From Sphingobacterium tabacisoli (GTDB taxonomy: Bacteria; Bacteroidota; Bacteroidia; Sphingobacteriales; Sphingobacteriaceae): a DNA stretch of 64,000 bases. A model generated the notes under the pieces. That model did not search any database, was not told the DNA's origin, and saw nothing but the letters and a program-made list of their open reading frames with translations. The position numbers and the translations under genes were made by a program. The first letter of the stretch is position 1. Every line of letters starts with the position of its first letter. Shown here piece after piece: positions 44,475 through 54,700 of the stretch. The DNA is taken from the NCBI RefSeq assembly GCF_017908035.1, contig NZ_JAEQMU010000001.1, positions 1 through 64,000 on the forward strand, read 5' to 3'.

Positions 44475-46715
44475 ATGAAAATTAAACTAATAGCTGTTTT
44501 GTTGTCTTTTTACCAATTGTCTGTGATGGGACAGGGAACGATTGACGATTACAAACGATCTAAAGATATTCGCAATATATTTGGAATGGTATATCAGGTA
44601 CCTCAACAAATACAATGGTCGGAAGCTGGTGATAGCTTTGCCTATACGTTGCACAAGAAGGATGGCAAGCGCCTTCTCTATCTCATCGATGCACTGTCTA
44701 AGCATAAGACGGAAACCAATATTGAAAATATTGAACGGCAATTGTCGGAAGTGCTAGAGATAGAAATAAAGCTGAAGAGTTTCTCCGGGAGAGGTTTAAA
44801 GGTCGTAAATGCCCATGAAATCGAATTTTTAGAGCAAGGGTATAGTTGGAGATGGAACGTAAAGGAACAAAAGCTGACGAAATTGAAAGCTGTCAACAGC
44901 GATTCGGAGCGTAGAGGAGGAGGGTATTGGGGAGCTCGATGGGATGATAGCAAAGGTGATCCTGTTGATTCTCCGGACAAAATGTATACTGCATATATTA
45001 AAAATCACAATGTGTATGTGACTAAAAAGGGTGATACAAAGAGTGAGCGACAGTTAACTTTCGATGGAAACCCCGGTGAATATTATGTAGCCCGTATTCA
45101 GTGGTCTAGTGATTCTAAAAAGTTAGCCCTATCGAAAGTACGCAAAGCTGAGGTCAGGCAGTTGACTTTGTTGGAATCTTCGCCATTAGATCAACTACAG
45201 CCGAAACTGCAGACTAGAGATTATCCAAAGCCTGGGGATGCATTATCTCAGTATTATCCTGTGGTGATTTTGCTGGAAGAAGGAAAGGTATTTCAGGTAG
45301 ATCCGTCTGAAGTCTATAATCAGTTTTCGTTGTCTAACATAGAATGGCGTACCGATAATAGTGGAATCACGTTTGAATATAACCAACGAGGTCATCAGCG
45401 TTATTCAATCATGGAATTAAGTGCTATCGATGGAAAAACGAAAACCATTATAGCAGAGGTAAGTCCAACATTTATAGATTATAGTGGTAAAAAGTATAGA
45501 AATGACCTGAAGAATACCTCAGAAATAATATGGGCATCGGAGCGGGACGGATGGAATCATCTCTATCGTTTTGACAGCAAAACTGGTCTGTTGAAGAATC
45601 AGATTACAAAGGGTGAATGGGTGGTACGGAAGGTGGTACATGTGGATGAAAAGAGTAAAAAGATTTATTTTGAGGCCAGCGGAGTGAAAAAAGGAGTAGA
45701 TCCGTATCTGATCGGATATTATTCTGTTGGGTTTAATGGAAAGAATTTGAAGGAATTGACAGGAGAGGCCGCTAATCATCAAGCTACTTTTAATGGTGAT
45801 TATAGTTTGTTTGTAGATGTTTTTTCTCTGGCGGACCAAGCACCCAAATCAGTGCTGCGTAATACTGTTGATGGAAGTGTTGTAATGGTACTGGAGAATG
45901 CTGATATTTCCGATTTGGAAGCGACAGGTTGGAAAGCTCCGGAGGTATTTACATCGATAGCGAGGGATGGTAAGACTGATATATGGGGACTCATTGTACG
46001 ACCAAGAAATTTCGATCCGCAAAAGAAGTACCCTGTTATTGAATATATCTATGCAGGACCGCATAGTTCTTTTGTTCCTAAAAGTTTTTCTGCAAATCCA
46101 TCCGGAATGTATGAGCTAGCCGAATTGGGCTTTATTGTGGTACAGATTGACGGTATGGGAACGTCTAATCGATCTAAAGCATTTCAGGATGTCGCTTGGA
46201 AAAATCTGAAAGATGCTGGATTTCCAGATCGAATCTTATGGATGAAAGCGGCTGCGCAAAAGTATCCTTATATGGATATTGAACGAGTGGGGATCTATGG
46301 TACTTCTGCTGGGGGACAATCGTCGACGGGGGCGGTTTTGTTTCATCCAGAATTTTATAAAGTTGCAGTTTCTTCTTGCGGCTGCCACGACAATCGTATG
46401 GATAAGATATGGTGGAATGAACAATGGATGGGCTGGCCCATAGGGCCTGAATATGCGGCGTGTTCGAATACGGAGAATGCGTATCGTCTAGAAGGAAAAT
46501 TGATGCTTATCGTGGGTGAACTTGACGATAATGTTGATCCTGCTTCAACTTATCAGTTGGTCAATCAATTGATGAAACATGGGAAGGATCATGAGTTCAT
46601 TATGGTCCCAGGTATGGGGCATGCTTCAGGAGGAGATTTTGGAGAAAGGAAACGGCGTGATTTTTTTGTTAAGCATCTATTGGGGGTAACTCCTCCGGCA
46701 TGGGACGCATATTGA
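44475..46715 (+). CDS. S9-family prolyl oligopeptidase, DPP4-like
   Basis: This serine peptidase probably cuts Xaa-Pro or Xaa-Hyp dipeptides from peptide N-termini in the periplasm. I choose the ATG at 44475 (746 residues, signal MKIKLIAVLLSFYQLSVMGQG) over an upstream TTG. The N-terminal beta-propeller (about 45-490) precedes the alpha/beta-hydrolase domain. The nucleophile is Ser611 (YGTSAGGQS), the acid lies in ELDDNVDP (about 684-685) and the base is His716 (MGHASGG). The propeller is typical in length. A proline-specific peptidase beside Hyp catabolism is a logical pairing. Confidence 0.9.
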   Translation: MKIKLIAVLLSFYQLSVMGQGTIDDYKRSKDIRNIFGMVYQVPQQIQWSEAGDSFAYTLHKKDGKRLLYLIDALSKHKTETNIENIERQLSEVLEIEIKLKSFSGRGLKVVNAHEIEFLEQGYSWRWNVKEQKLTKLKAVNSDSERRGGGYWGARWDDSKGDPVDSPDKMYTAYIKNHNVYVTKKGDTKSERQLTFDGNPGEYYVARIQWSSDSKKLALSKVRKAEVRQLTLLESSPLDQLQPKLQTRDYPKPGDALSQYYPVVILLEEGKVFQVDPSEVYNQFSLSNIEWRTDNSGITFEYNQRGHQRYSIMELSAIDGKTKTIIAEVSPTFIDYSGKKYRNDLKNTSEIIWASERDGWNHLYRFDSKTGLLKNQITKGEWVVRKVVHVDEKSKKIYFEASGVKKGVDPYLIGYYSVGFNGKNLKELTGEAANHQATFNGDYSLFVDVFSLADQAPKSVLRNTVDGSVVMVLENADISDLEATGWKAPEVFTSIARDGKTDIWGLIVRPRNFDPQKKYPVIEYIYAGPHSSFVPKSFSANPSGMYELAELGFIVVQIDGMGTSNRSKAFQDVAWKNLKDAGFPDRILWMKAAAQKYPYMDIERVGIYGTSAGGQSSTGAVLFHPEFYKVAVSSCGCHDNRMDKIWWNEQWMGWPIGPEYAACSNTENAYRLEGKLMLIVGELDDNVDPASTYQLVNQLMKHGKDHEFIMVPGMGHASGGDFGERKRRDFFVKHLLGVTPPAWDAY

Positions 46716-46800
46716 TGGTCTGATATGCTCCTGCTTAGTTAGGACACACACATGAGTCTGCCGATTGGAACAGACTCGTTAAAAAGCAAGTAATACACCT

Positions 46801-48327
46801 ATGAAAATTCAATTTTTTCTTGTTCCTTTTCTTCTGTTGTGCAATAGCCTAAAGGCCGCTGTAGATACGGTGTCCTTTTATGTGGGGCTAGAGAAGGCAG
46901 CTGCACATGTTTTTGAAATTAAGATGACAGTGCCGATGGAAACCCCTAATGCGATACTAGATTTAGGTATTCCTGCATGGACGCCTGGTTATTACCAAGT
47001 ATTAGATTTTGGAAAACAGGTGAGCGATTTTCGAGCGACCGATGATAAAGGGCGTGCACTGCAATGGCAGAAGACGACACAGAATAGTTGGCGTGTAGCG
47101 GTAGATAGTGCTGCTACAGTGCATGTGTATTATAAGATCAAAGCAGATAAATCATTTGTTGCAAATCCATATATGGATACAAGCAGAGCCTTTATCCGGC
47201 CTACAGGGGTTTTTATGTATTTGATAGGGAAATTAGAAAATCCAGTAATTGTGTCAATAGCTGAAAATAAATTTTGGCCTCATATAGCCACAGGATTACC
47301 CCGCTTGTCTGAAAATTCGTTGTTAGCTGATAATTTTGATGTTTTATACGATTCTCCGATGTTGTTAGGAACGCTTAAAGAGCTGCCAAGTTTTAGGGTT
47401 GGTGGAAAAGAGCATCGTTTTTTAGGTTATGGGATGAAGGATTTTGATGGTGCTGCATTAATGCGGGATTTGAAAAGTATTGTGCAGATAGTTACGGCTA
47501 TTTTTGACGATATTCCTTATGAAGATTATACCTTTATAGGGCTTGGTGAAGGTAATGGTGGTATAGAGCAACTTAATTCGACAGCTATAGCTTTTACAGG
47601 AGAAGGGATGGACGAACGGTCGTCTCGCTTGCGCACACTAAGTTTTATTGCACATGAGTATTTTCATCATTATAATGTGAAGCGGATCCGGCCGCTTGAA
47701 CTTGGCCCCTTTGATTATAGTGGAGTCAATCGTACGGATGGACTTTGGCTGAGTGAGGGACTAACGGTTTATTATGAAGGAATACTATTGAGTCGGTCTG
47801 GTCTGATTACAAGCGAGGAGTTCTGGTACAAATGGGAGCAAATAATTGCTAATTACGAAATGAATCCGGGAAGAAAAAAGCAAAGCTTAGCAGAATCTAG
47901 TCTATGTACTTGGGAGGATGGCCCATTTGGAAGGAGGGGGGAAACTATTTCTTATTATGAGAAAGGCCCTATTATAGGTATGCTGTTGGATATGACCATT
48001 AGATCTGCTACTTCGAATATGAAGTCATTGGATGATGTAATGTGTGCTCTGTATAAGGTGTATTATAAGGAAAAGCAACGTGGAGTGACTAGCAAAGAGG
48101 TCCAATTACTGTGTGAAGAGATTGCGGGAGTAAAACTAGACGAAATATTTTCTTACCTATATAATACCAATGATATCGATTATCCAAAATATTTTTCGAA
48201 AATAGGTGTCTGTTTTGAACGATCGGTAGGTAGCGATGGATCTATAAAAGTAAATCTTCGACCTATTGAAGATAATACTGTTGTACAGCAAAAAATTTGG
48301 AAAAGCCTTAGTGGTAGAACAATGTAA
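46801..48327 (+). CDS. M61-family metallopeptidase (glycyl aminopeptidase-like), short form
   Basis: The 508-residue exported zinc peptidase has a signal peptide (about 1-20), an N-terminal M61 beta-domain (about 25-200, LDLGIPAWTPGYYQV), and the catalytic motif HEYFHH (His285, Glu286, His289) with Glu319 as third ligand (LSEGLTVYYEG). M61 enzymes such as glycyl aminopeptidase favour small N-terminal residues. Members usually run to about 600 residues with a C-terminal PDZ domain. Here the protein stops shortly after the catalytic part, so the PDZ domain appears lost. Its place beside the DPP4-like gene suggests joint peptide degradation. Confidence 0.87.
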   Translation: MKIQFFLVPFLLLCNSLKAAVDTVSFYVGLEKAAAHVFEIKMTVPMETPNAILDLGIPAWTPGYYQVLDFGKQVSDFRATDDKGRALQWQKTTQNSWRVAVDSAATVHVYYKIKADKSFVANPYMDTSRAFIRPTGVFMYLIGKLENPVIVSIAENKFWPHIATGLPRLSENSLLADNFDVLYDSPMLLGTLKELPSFRVGGKEHRFLGYGMKDFDGAALMRDLKSIVQIVTAIFDDIPYEDYTFIGLGEGNGGIEQLNSTAIAFTGEGMDERSSRLRTLSFIAHEYFHHYNVKRIRPLELGPFDYSGVNRTDGLWLSEGLTVYYEGILLSRSGLITSEEFWYKWEQIIANYEMNPGRKKQSLAESSLCTWEDGPFGRRGETISYYEKGPIIGMLLDMTIRSATSNMKSLDDVMCALYKVYYKEKQRGVTSKEVQLLCEEIAGVKLDEIFSYLYNTNDIDYPKYFSKIGVCFERSVGSDGSIKVNLRPIEDNTVVQQKIWKSLSGRTM

Positions 48328-48437
48328 ATTGATTCGGGGTATGATAAGGAGAGCTTTTGTTAATATACAGGGGGTTTTAGCTAAAATTGACCTATTAAGG
48401 GAGCTATATTCTTCCTAATTTTATGCTGATTGTAACG

Positions 48438-48451
48438 AATAATTATATACT
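48438..48451 (+). promoter_or_regulatory. Second copy of leader motif AATAATTATATACT
   Basis: This copy is identical to 44460-44473 and ends 2 nt before the ATG of the GH127 gene. The gap upstream also holds the palindrome TTTTAGCTAAAA at 48375-48386, of unknown meaning. Confidence 0.35.
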
Positions 48452-48453
48452 AT

Positions 48454-51400
48454 ATGAAGATGTACAGGATACTTATACGTGTTTTTTTATCTGTGATGTG
48501 TATTGCAGAAGTTTTTACTATTGCTCATGCGCAAAGCGGAGATCAGATACTAGATGGCATTGGTGAAACAGGCTTAATAGCACGATATGTGTTTAATGGT
48601 GATTTAAAAGATTGGTCTAGAAATAATCTTCATGCGTCTCATGGTGCTGAAGCTAAATTCGTTGAGGATGCTAGATTTGGAAAGGTGTTATCTCTTTCGG
48701 GAAGTACGAATGATTTTGTAGTGATCCCAGAAGAGGCATTGACGGATATGGAGTCTCTTAGTATATCTGGATGGGTTTATTTGCGCTCAAATAACCAAGG
48801 ACAGCGCTTGTTTGATTTTGGAAAGAATGTGAATAGCCACTTTTTTGCAGCTCCTGTTGGTACGGCGAAGCAAAAAGGCTATCAAGCAATGATAACTGGC
48901 GGAACAAAGGGGGTAATTGGGGCGGTATCTCCTGCGGTGGAATTAAATAAATGGGTGCACTTAGCTATTGTAATTGATATACCCGAAAAATCAATCACGA
49001 CCTATGTAGACAACAAGCGGGTGGGCCAAGGTCGAGACATTCCAAAAGAACTCGTCGAGGTATTCGGTCGTGAAGGCAATAATAGAAACAAACTCTATGT
49101 GGGAAAGTCTCTGCTTGTAAATGATCCAAATTTGGACGCACTGGTAAGAGATTTTCGTATATATCGTATTCCGTTAACACCGAATCAGGTCAGTGGGGTC
49201 TTTAATAATCCGCAAGGAGGAAATCAGCGTACTGTAAATGTCCGACCTTCTGAAGGCGAACTGCCTAGTTTTCCAATGACTCAAGCGCAGTTGTATAACG
49301 CATTCTTGTTAAAAGTCTCTGATGTAGAAGTGTCAACAAGTATTGGTGAATTACCACGACTGCCAAGTTTTGTAGAAGGGACGTATAAAGATGGGTTAAA
49401 AGGTCCAAAAGTACGCGTTTTATGGCCTGCCCCCGATGACAATAGTACGGTATTATCAGCTGGCCGTTATGAAGTCTTAGGTATTGTGCCTGGCACAGCT
49501 CTACGAGCTAAGGCTATAGTCACTATAAAAGGAGGTGGCAAAAGCAATGCTCCTAATGCTTTACTTGAAGCATTTGATCTGAATAAAGTATCGCTAGATG
49601 CAGACCTGCTTAATGAAGAAACCAAATTTATAGAGAATCGGGATAAATTTATCCAGACATTGGCAACAACGGATCCTAACTCCTTTTTGTATATGTTTCG
49701 GGATGCTTTTGGGCAATCACAGCCGGACGGAACAAAGCCTTTGGGCGTATGGGATAGTCAAGATACAAAATTGAGAGGGCATGCTACAGGCCATTATCTG
49801 ACAGCTATAGCTCAGGCATATGCCAGTACGGGCTATGATAAGGCGCTTCAGGACAATTTTGGTCAAAAAATGGACTATATGGTCAGTACCTTATATAGCT
49901 TGTCCCAATTATCCGGTAAACCTAAATCGGATGGGGAGCCTTATGTGGCCGATCCGACAGCGGTTCCTTATGGACCGGGAAAGACGGAGTATGACTCTGA
50001 TTTAAGTGCTGAAGGAATCCGTACAGATTATTGGAATTGGGGTGTCGGTTATATTAGTGCGTATCCTCCGGATCAGTTTATTATGCTTGAACATGGAGCT
50101 AAGTACGGTGGACAGAAGAACCAGGTCTGGGCACCTTATTATACCTTGCATAAAATATTAGCTGGATTGATTGATATTTATGAAGTAAGCGGTAATCAAA
50201 AGGCACTTGATGTCGCTGTAGGAATGGGTGATTGGGTGTACAATCGCTTAAACCAATTACCAAAAGAAACCCTAATCAAGGTTTGGAATACGTATATAGC
50301 GGGCGAGTTCGGGGGAATGAATGAAACTATGGCTCATCTTTATCGAATCACCAATAAAGAACATTATTTGAAAACGGCTCAACTATTTGACAACATTGAT
50401 ATGTTTTTTGGTAACGCTGAACATGCACATGGATTGGCAAAAAATGTAGATACTTTTCGTGGATTGCATGCGAATCAACACATTCCACAAATAGTTGGAA
50501 GCATTGAAATGTACAATGTGTCACAATTGCCAGAATACTATAAGGTTGCAGATAATTTTTGGTATAAAGCGGTTAACGATTATATGTATAGTATTGGCGG
50601 TGTAGCGGGAGCGCGCAATCCAGCGAATGCAGAGGTGTTTACGGCACAGCCAGCCAGTTTATATCAAAATGGTTTTGCAGCAGGAGGACAAAATGAAACT
50701 TGTGCAACCTATAACATGTTAAAGCTGACAAGCAATCTGTTCCTTTTTGACCAGAGGGGAGAGTATATGGATTACTACGAACGTGGATTGTATAATCATA
50801 TTTTGGCTTCTGTTGCGGAGAATACTCCTGCTAATACCTATCATGTGCCACTAGGCCCCGGTGCAATGAAGCAATTTGGTAATCCGAATATGACTGGGTT
50901 TACGTGTTGTAATGGTACAGCTATCGAGAGCAGTACTAAACTGCAGAATTCAATATATTTTAAGAGTAAAGATAATAAGGCTCTCTATGTGAATTTATAT
51001 ATTCCTTCAACGCTGGAGTGGGGAGAACGCAATGTCGTAGTAGAGCAGCGTACCAGTTTTCCAAAACAGGATCAGACACAATTGACTATTAAAGGTGAAG
51101 GTCAGTTTGATGTCCATGTTCGTGTACCCAGTTGGGCAACTAAAGGTTTTTTTGTAAAAATAAATGGTAAGGATCAAAAAGTACAAGCCAAACCGGGAAG
51201 CTATTTGAAATTGAGCCGAAATTGGAAAAGTGGTGATACCATTGATCTCAAAATGCCGTTCCAGTTTCATCTGGATCCGGTTATGGATCAACAGAATATA
51301 GCGAGCCTTTTTTACGGACCTATTTTATTGGCAGCGCAAGAACCGGAAGCGCGAAAAGAATGGCGTAAGGTGACTCTCGATGCAAAGAATATAGGTAACT

Positions 51401-51513
51401 CCATACAAGGGGATCCGGAACAACTTAAGTTTACGATCGATGGAGTAGATTTTAAGCCATTCTATGATACTTATGGCCGTCATTCGGTTTATTTAGATGT
51501 GACATTAAAGTAA
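48454..51513 (+). CDS. GH127-type beta-L-arabinofuranosidase with LamG and Ig-like domains
   Basis: The 1019-residue exported enzyme has a signal peptide (about 1-26, AHA-Q), a LamG/concanavalin-like domain (about 35-255), a Big_4-like beta-domain (about 295-365) and the alpha/alpha-toroid catalytic domain of the PF07944 clan (about 370-900). Residues matching the zinc site of Bifidobacterium HypBA1 are present with the right local spacing: Glu748-x-Cys750 (NETCATYN) and Cys818-Cys819 (FTCCNGT), one of the latter being the nucleophile. HypBA1 removes beta-L-arabinofuranose from hydroxyproline-linked arabino-oligosaccharides. The location after the Hyp genes fits that. Related families GH137, GH142 and GH146 cannot be excluded. 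Confidence 0.9.
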   Translation: MKMYRILIRVFLSVMCIAEVFTIAHAQSGDQILDGIGETGLIARYVFNGDLKDWSRNNLHASHGAEAKFVEDARFGKVLSLSGSTNDFVVIPEEALTDMESLSISGWVYLRSNNQGQRLFDFGKNVNSHFFAAPVGTAKQKGYQAMITGGTKGVIGAVSPAVELNKWVHLAIVIDIPEKSITTYVDNKRVGQGRDIPKELVEVFGREGNNRNKLYVGKSLLVNDPNLDALVRDFRIYRIPLTPNQVSGVFNNPQGGNQRTVNVRPSEGELPSFPMTQAQLYNAFLLKVSDVEVSTSIGELPRLPSFVEGTYKDGLKGPKVRVLWPAPDDNSTVLSAGRYEVLGIVPGTALRAKAIVTIKGGGKSNAPNALLEAFDLNKVSLDADLLNEETKFIENRDKFIQTLATTDPNSFLYMFRDAFGQSQPDGTKPLGVWDSQDTKLRGHATGHYLTAIAQAYASTGYDKALQDNFGQKMDYMVSTLYSLSQLSGKPKSDGEPYVADPTAVPYGPGKTEYDSDLSAEGIRTDYWNWGVGYISAYPPDQFIMLEHGAKYGGQKNQVWAPYYTLHKILAGLIDIYEVSGNQKALDVAVGMGDWVYNRLNQLPKETLIKVWNTYIAGEFGGMNETMAHLYRITNKEHYLKTAQLFDNIDMFFGNAEHAHGLAKNVDTFRGLHANQHIPQIVGSIEMYNVSQLPEYYKVADNFWYKAVNDYMYSIGGVAGARNPANAEVFTAQPASLYQNGFAAGGQNETCATYNMLKLTSNLFLFDQRGEYMDYYERGLYNHILASVAENTPANTYHVPLGPGAMKQFGNPNMTGFTCCNGTAIESSTKLQNSIYFKSKDNKALYVNLYIPSTLEWGERNVVVEQRTSFPKQDQTQLTIKGEGQFDVHVRVPSWATKGFFVKINGKDQKVQAKPGSYLKLSRNWKSGDTIDLKMPFQFHLDPVMDQQNIASLFYGPILLAAQEPEARKEWRKVTLDAKNIGNSIQGDPEQLKFTIDGVDFKPFYDTYGRHSVYLDVTLK

Positions 51514-51536
51514 TTAGCTTGATTTGGAATGCTATT

Positions 51537-51573
51537 GATAGGCGCTTTACTGAGGTAAGGCGCCTATCTTTTT
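51537..51573 (+). terminator. Terminator after the GH127 gene
   Basis: GATAGGCGC (51537-51545) and GCGCCTATC (51560-51568), with an inner stem CTTTAC/GTAAGG, are followed by TTTTTG. This is a good intrinsic terminator 24 nt after the stop, so the hydroxyproline/peptidase transcript probably ends here. The following gap to 51794 is AT-rich and holds no gene. Confidence 0.85.
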
Positions 51574-51794
51574 GTTTAGGAAGATTCTTGTGTATTTGAT
51601 TCTAATAGAATTATGTTCGTCGGGTAAAAACAGCTATAGATAGGTATGCGAAACTGCAGTTTTGTAAATCAGGTATATTGTTATAATATGGTTGGTATTA
51701 GTTAATATTGGTGTTAAGGACTTGTTACTTTTCTGTTAATTTAGAGTTCTATTTTCATTTATATATAGAGCTAATTGTAACTAATTGATAAGTC

Positions 51795-54700
51795 ATGATA
51801 AAGTGGAGACAATTTTTAATTATAAATTTTCTTATGGTAGTCAGTACAATACTGTACGGACAAAATAGGGAATTGAGGGGGACAGTCCGTTCAGATGATG
51901 GTAAGCTGATTTCGGGTGCAACTATTCGCTTAAAAGGTACTAACATGTCTTCGGCAACAAACGAAGAGGGGAGGTTTGAGTTGACTGTTCCATTAAATAA
52001 TGCTGTTTTGGTTGTGTCAGCTGTTGGTTTTACGACGGCCGAAGAGGCGGTGTCGGATAAATCTACAGTCATCATTGTCCTAAATAGAACCGAGAAGGTA
52101 ATTGATGAGGTATATATTCAAACGGCCTACGGGGTGACACGAAAAACAGCTTTTACAGGATCTGCGACAGTAATCGATTCCAAGGCGTTGGAAAATGTAA
52201 ACACCTCTAATGTCGCCCAGGGGTTACAGGGACTTTCTGCTGGTGTACAAGTTGTAAACAGTTCTGGTAGGCCGGGAGCTGCACCTAATATTACTATACG
52301 GGGAATAGGCTCATTAGGCGCTGAAACAAGTCCTTTGTATATTGTGGATGGAGTGCCTTCTGATGTAGATCTGAACTCTTTTTCACCTTCGGATATTGAA
52401 TCGGTAACTGTAATGAAAGACGCTGCCGCAACTTCCCTCTATGGTTCGAGAGCAGCCAATGGGGTAATAATGATTACCACAAAAAGAGGTAGTCGAGGCC
52501 AGACTCGTGTCAATGCGAGAGGCGGTTGGACTATCAATGATTTTGCAGTTAAATTTCCACAGAAAGTGAATCCTACGAAGCAGTGGGAGTTAGCTTGGGA
52601 AGGATTGTATAATGATGCTGTTGATTTCCAGAATAAAAGTGATCAAGAAGCCCGCGAATATGCGAGCAACAGGGTGCCTTCGGTATTTTGGAATACGACC
52701 CCACTGGAACTCCCTGATGGTACAACGAGAAATTTTAGATCGGGCTGGAATATGGATTATCCGATAGGACTGGATGGCAAGCTTAAGCCTGAGGCGAAAC
52801 GACTTTGGGATTTTGATCTTTTTGATGAAGCCTTTGATTATAGATTAAAGCAAGATTATGGAGTTGATTTAAGTGGCGCAATGGGAGATAATAATCAGAT
52901 TTATACATCATTCTCTTATTTGAATGATAAAGGGATACATCAGGCCGATAATTTTAAGCGATTCAACGGAAGAATAGCATTGACTTCAAAAGTAAATAAC
53001 TGGCTGACGATGGATAACTCTATGATGTATATGAACACGATCGATAAAAATGGAGGTTTTGATGCACGCGTATTTCGTACCATGCCAAGTGAATACTCTG
53101 CCTACCTATGGGATTATGCTGCTGGAGGTTATTCGACAAGCTCTTTTACTGGAAAACCTCATCTTGATGAAGGAATTACGAACGGAAGGGCTTGGTGGCC
53201 GAGATGGAGTACACTAGGCGCATTGACTGAAGCTAAAAATGATCAGCGGGATAATTTACAAACGGTTTCATCTGTCAATATTAGATTTTTTGAAGGTTTG
53301 TCTCTTAAGACAACTTATTCTTTTCAGTTGATCAATAATAGTTACAGCATGTGGAAGAGTCCTGAAAGAGAGAATCAATTACTGCCATCTGAGGGGTATG
53401 TACAGCGGAATGCATATCGGACGTATTCGCACACGGTTAATAATGTGTTGACTTTTGACAAGGTATTTAGTGGTGGACATCACATGAATGTATTGGCGGG
53501 TCAAGAAGTCTATTCGTACACAACTTCTGGTGCAGGTGCGACTAGACATGGTTTGGCTGTTCCTTATTTTCAAGAAATAACATTGGCTGCCAATGATCCA
53601 ACTGCTACATCAAATTTTAGTAAATATGGTTTAGCTAGTTTTTTTGGAAAAGCAGAGTATGATTATGATGATCGCTATTTTGTTTCGGGAAGTGTTCGTG
53701 CAGACGGTTCTTCTCGATGGTCTCCTGATTATCGCTGGGGGAAATTTTTCTCTCTTGGAGGAGCATGGCTGGTATCCAAAGAATCATTTATGGAAAATAC
53801 ACAAGACTGGTTACAGAATTTGAAGTTGAAAGCAAGCTATGGTGAAGTCGGGAATGATCGTATAAATAGTTACTACGGTTATCAGGCATTGTATAGTCCT
53901 TATGGTTATGCGGGGACTGCTGGTGTGGTATTAAGTAAACTTAAAAATGAGAAAATCAAATGGGAGGCTAATGTACAGTCTAATTTTGGAGTTGATTTTA
54001 CCTTGTTTAATAAGCTTTCCGGTAGTGTAGAATACTTTTCTAGAAAATCTAAGGACTTACTTTTAGGTAGACCTTTGGCGCCAAGTTTAGGAATGGAAAA
54101 TATAATAGAAAATATAGGAGATATACGAAATAGAGGTTGGGAATTTGACTTAAACTACCAAGCAGTGAAAAATGCTAATTTTAGCTGGAGAGTTTCCTTA
54201 AACGCAACAACTTATAAAAATCAAATTACCAGCCTGCCGAGTAAAGAGGAACAGTTTAATCTAGGCATAGGCATATTTAAATGGCGTGAGGGGGGATCTC
54301 GGTATGATCTCTTTGCACCTTCATTTGCAGGGGTTAATCCAGATAATGGTCACAATCAATGGTGGAAGTATGAATTTGATGGAAAGGGAAATATTATAGG
54401 ACAGGAAAAGACGGAAACCTACGATGAAGTGAATGTTGATAAGCAGCGCATTCACCAGGGGTCAGTATTACCGAAAGTGTTCGGTGCTTTGGAAAACCAA
54501 TTTAGATATAAAGGGCTGGATTTGTCTTTCATGTTATACTATAGCTTTGGAGGTAAAATGTATGATTACAACTTTTCCGAGAGTAATGTGTTACGCGAAA
54601 ATTTTGCAGTATACGATAACTTGGATAGACGCTGGCAAAATCCAGGTGATCAGACAGATGTAGCAAAGATATATACTTATGAAACATTTAATGCATTTTC

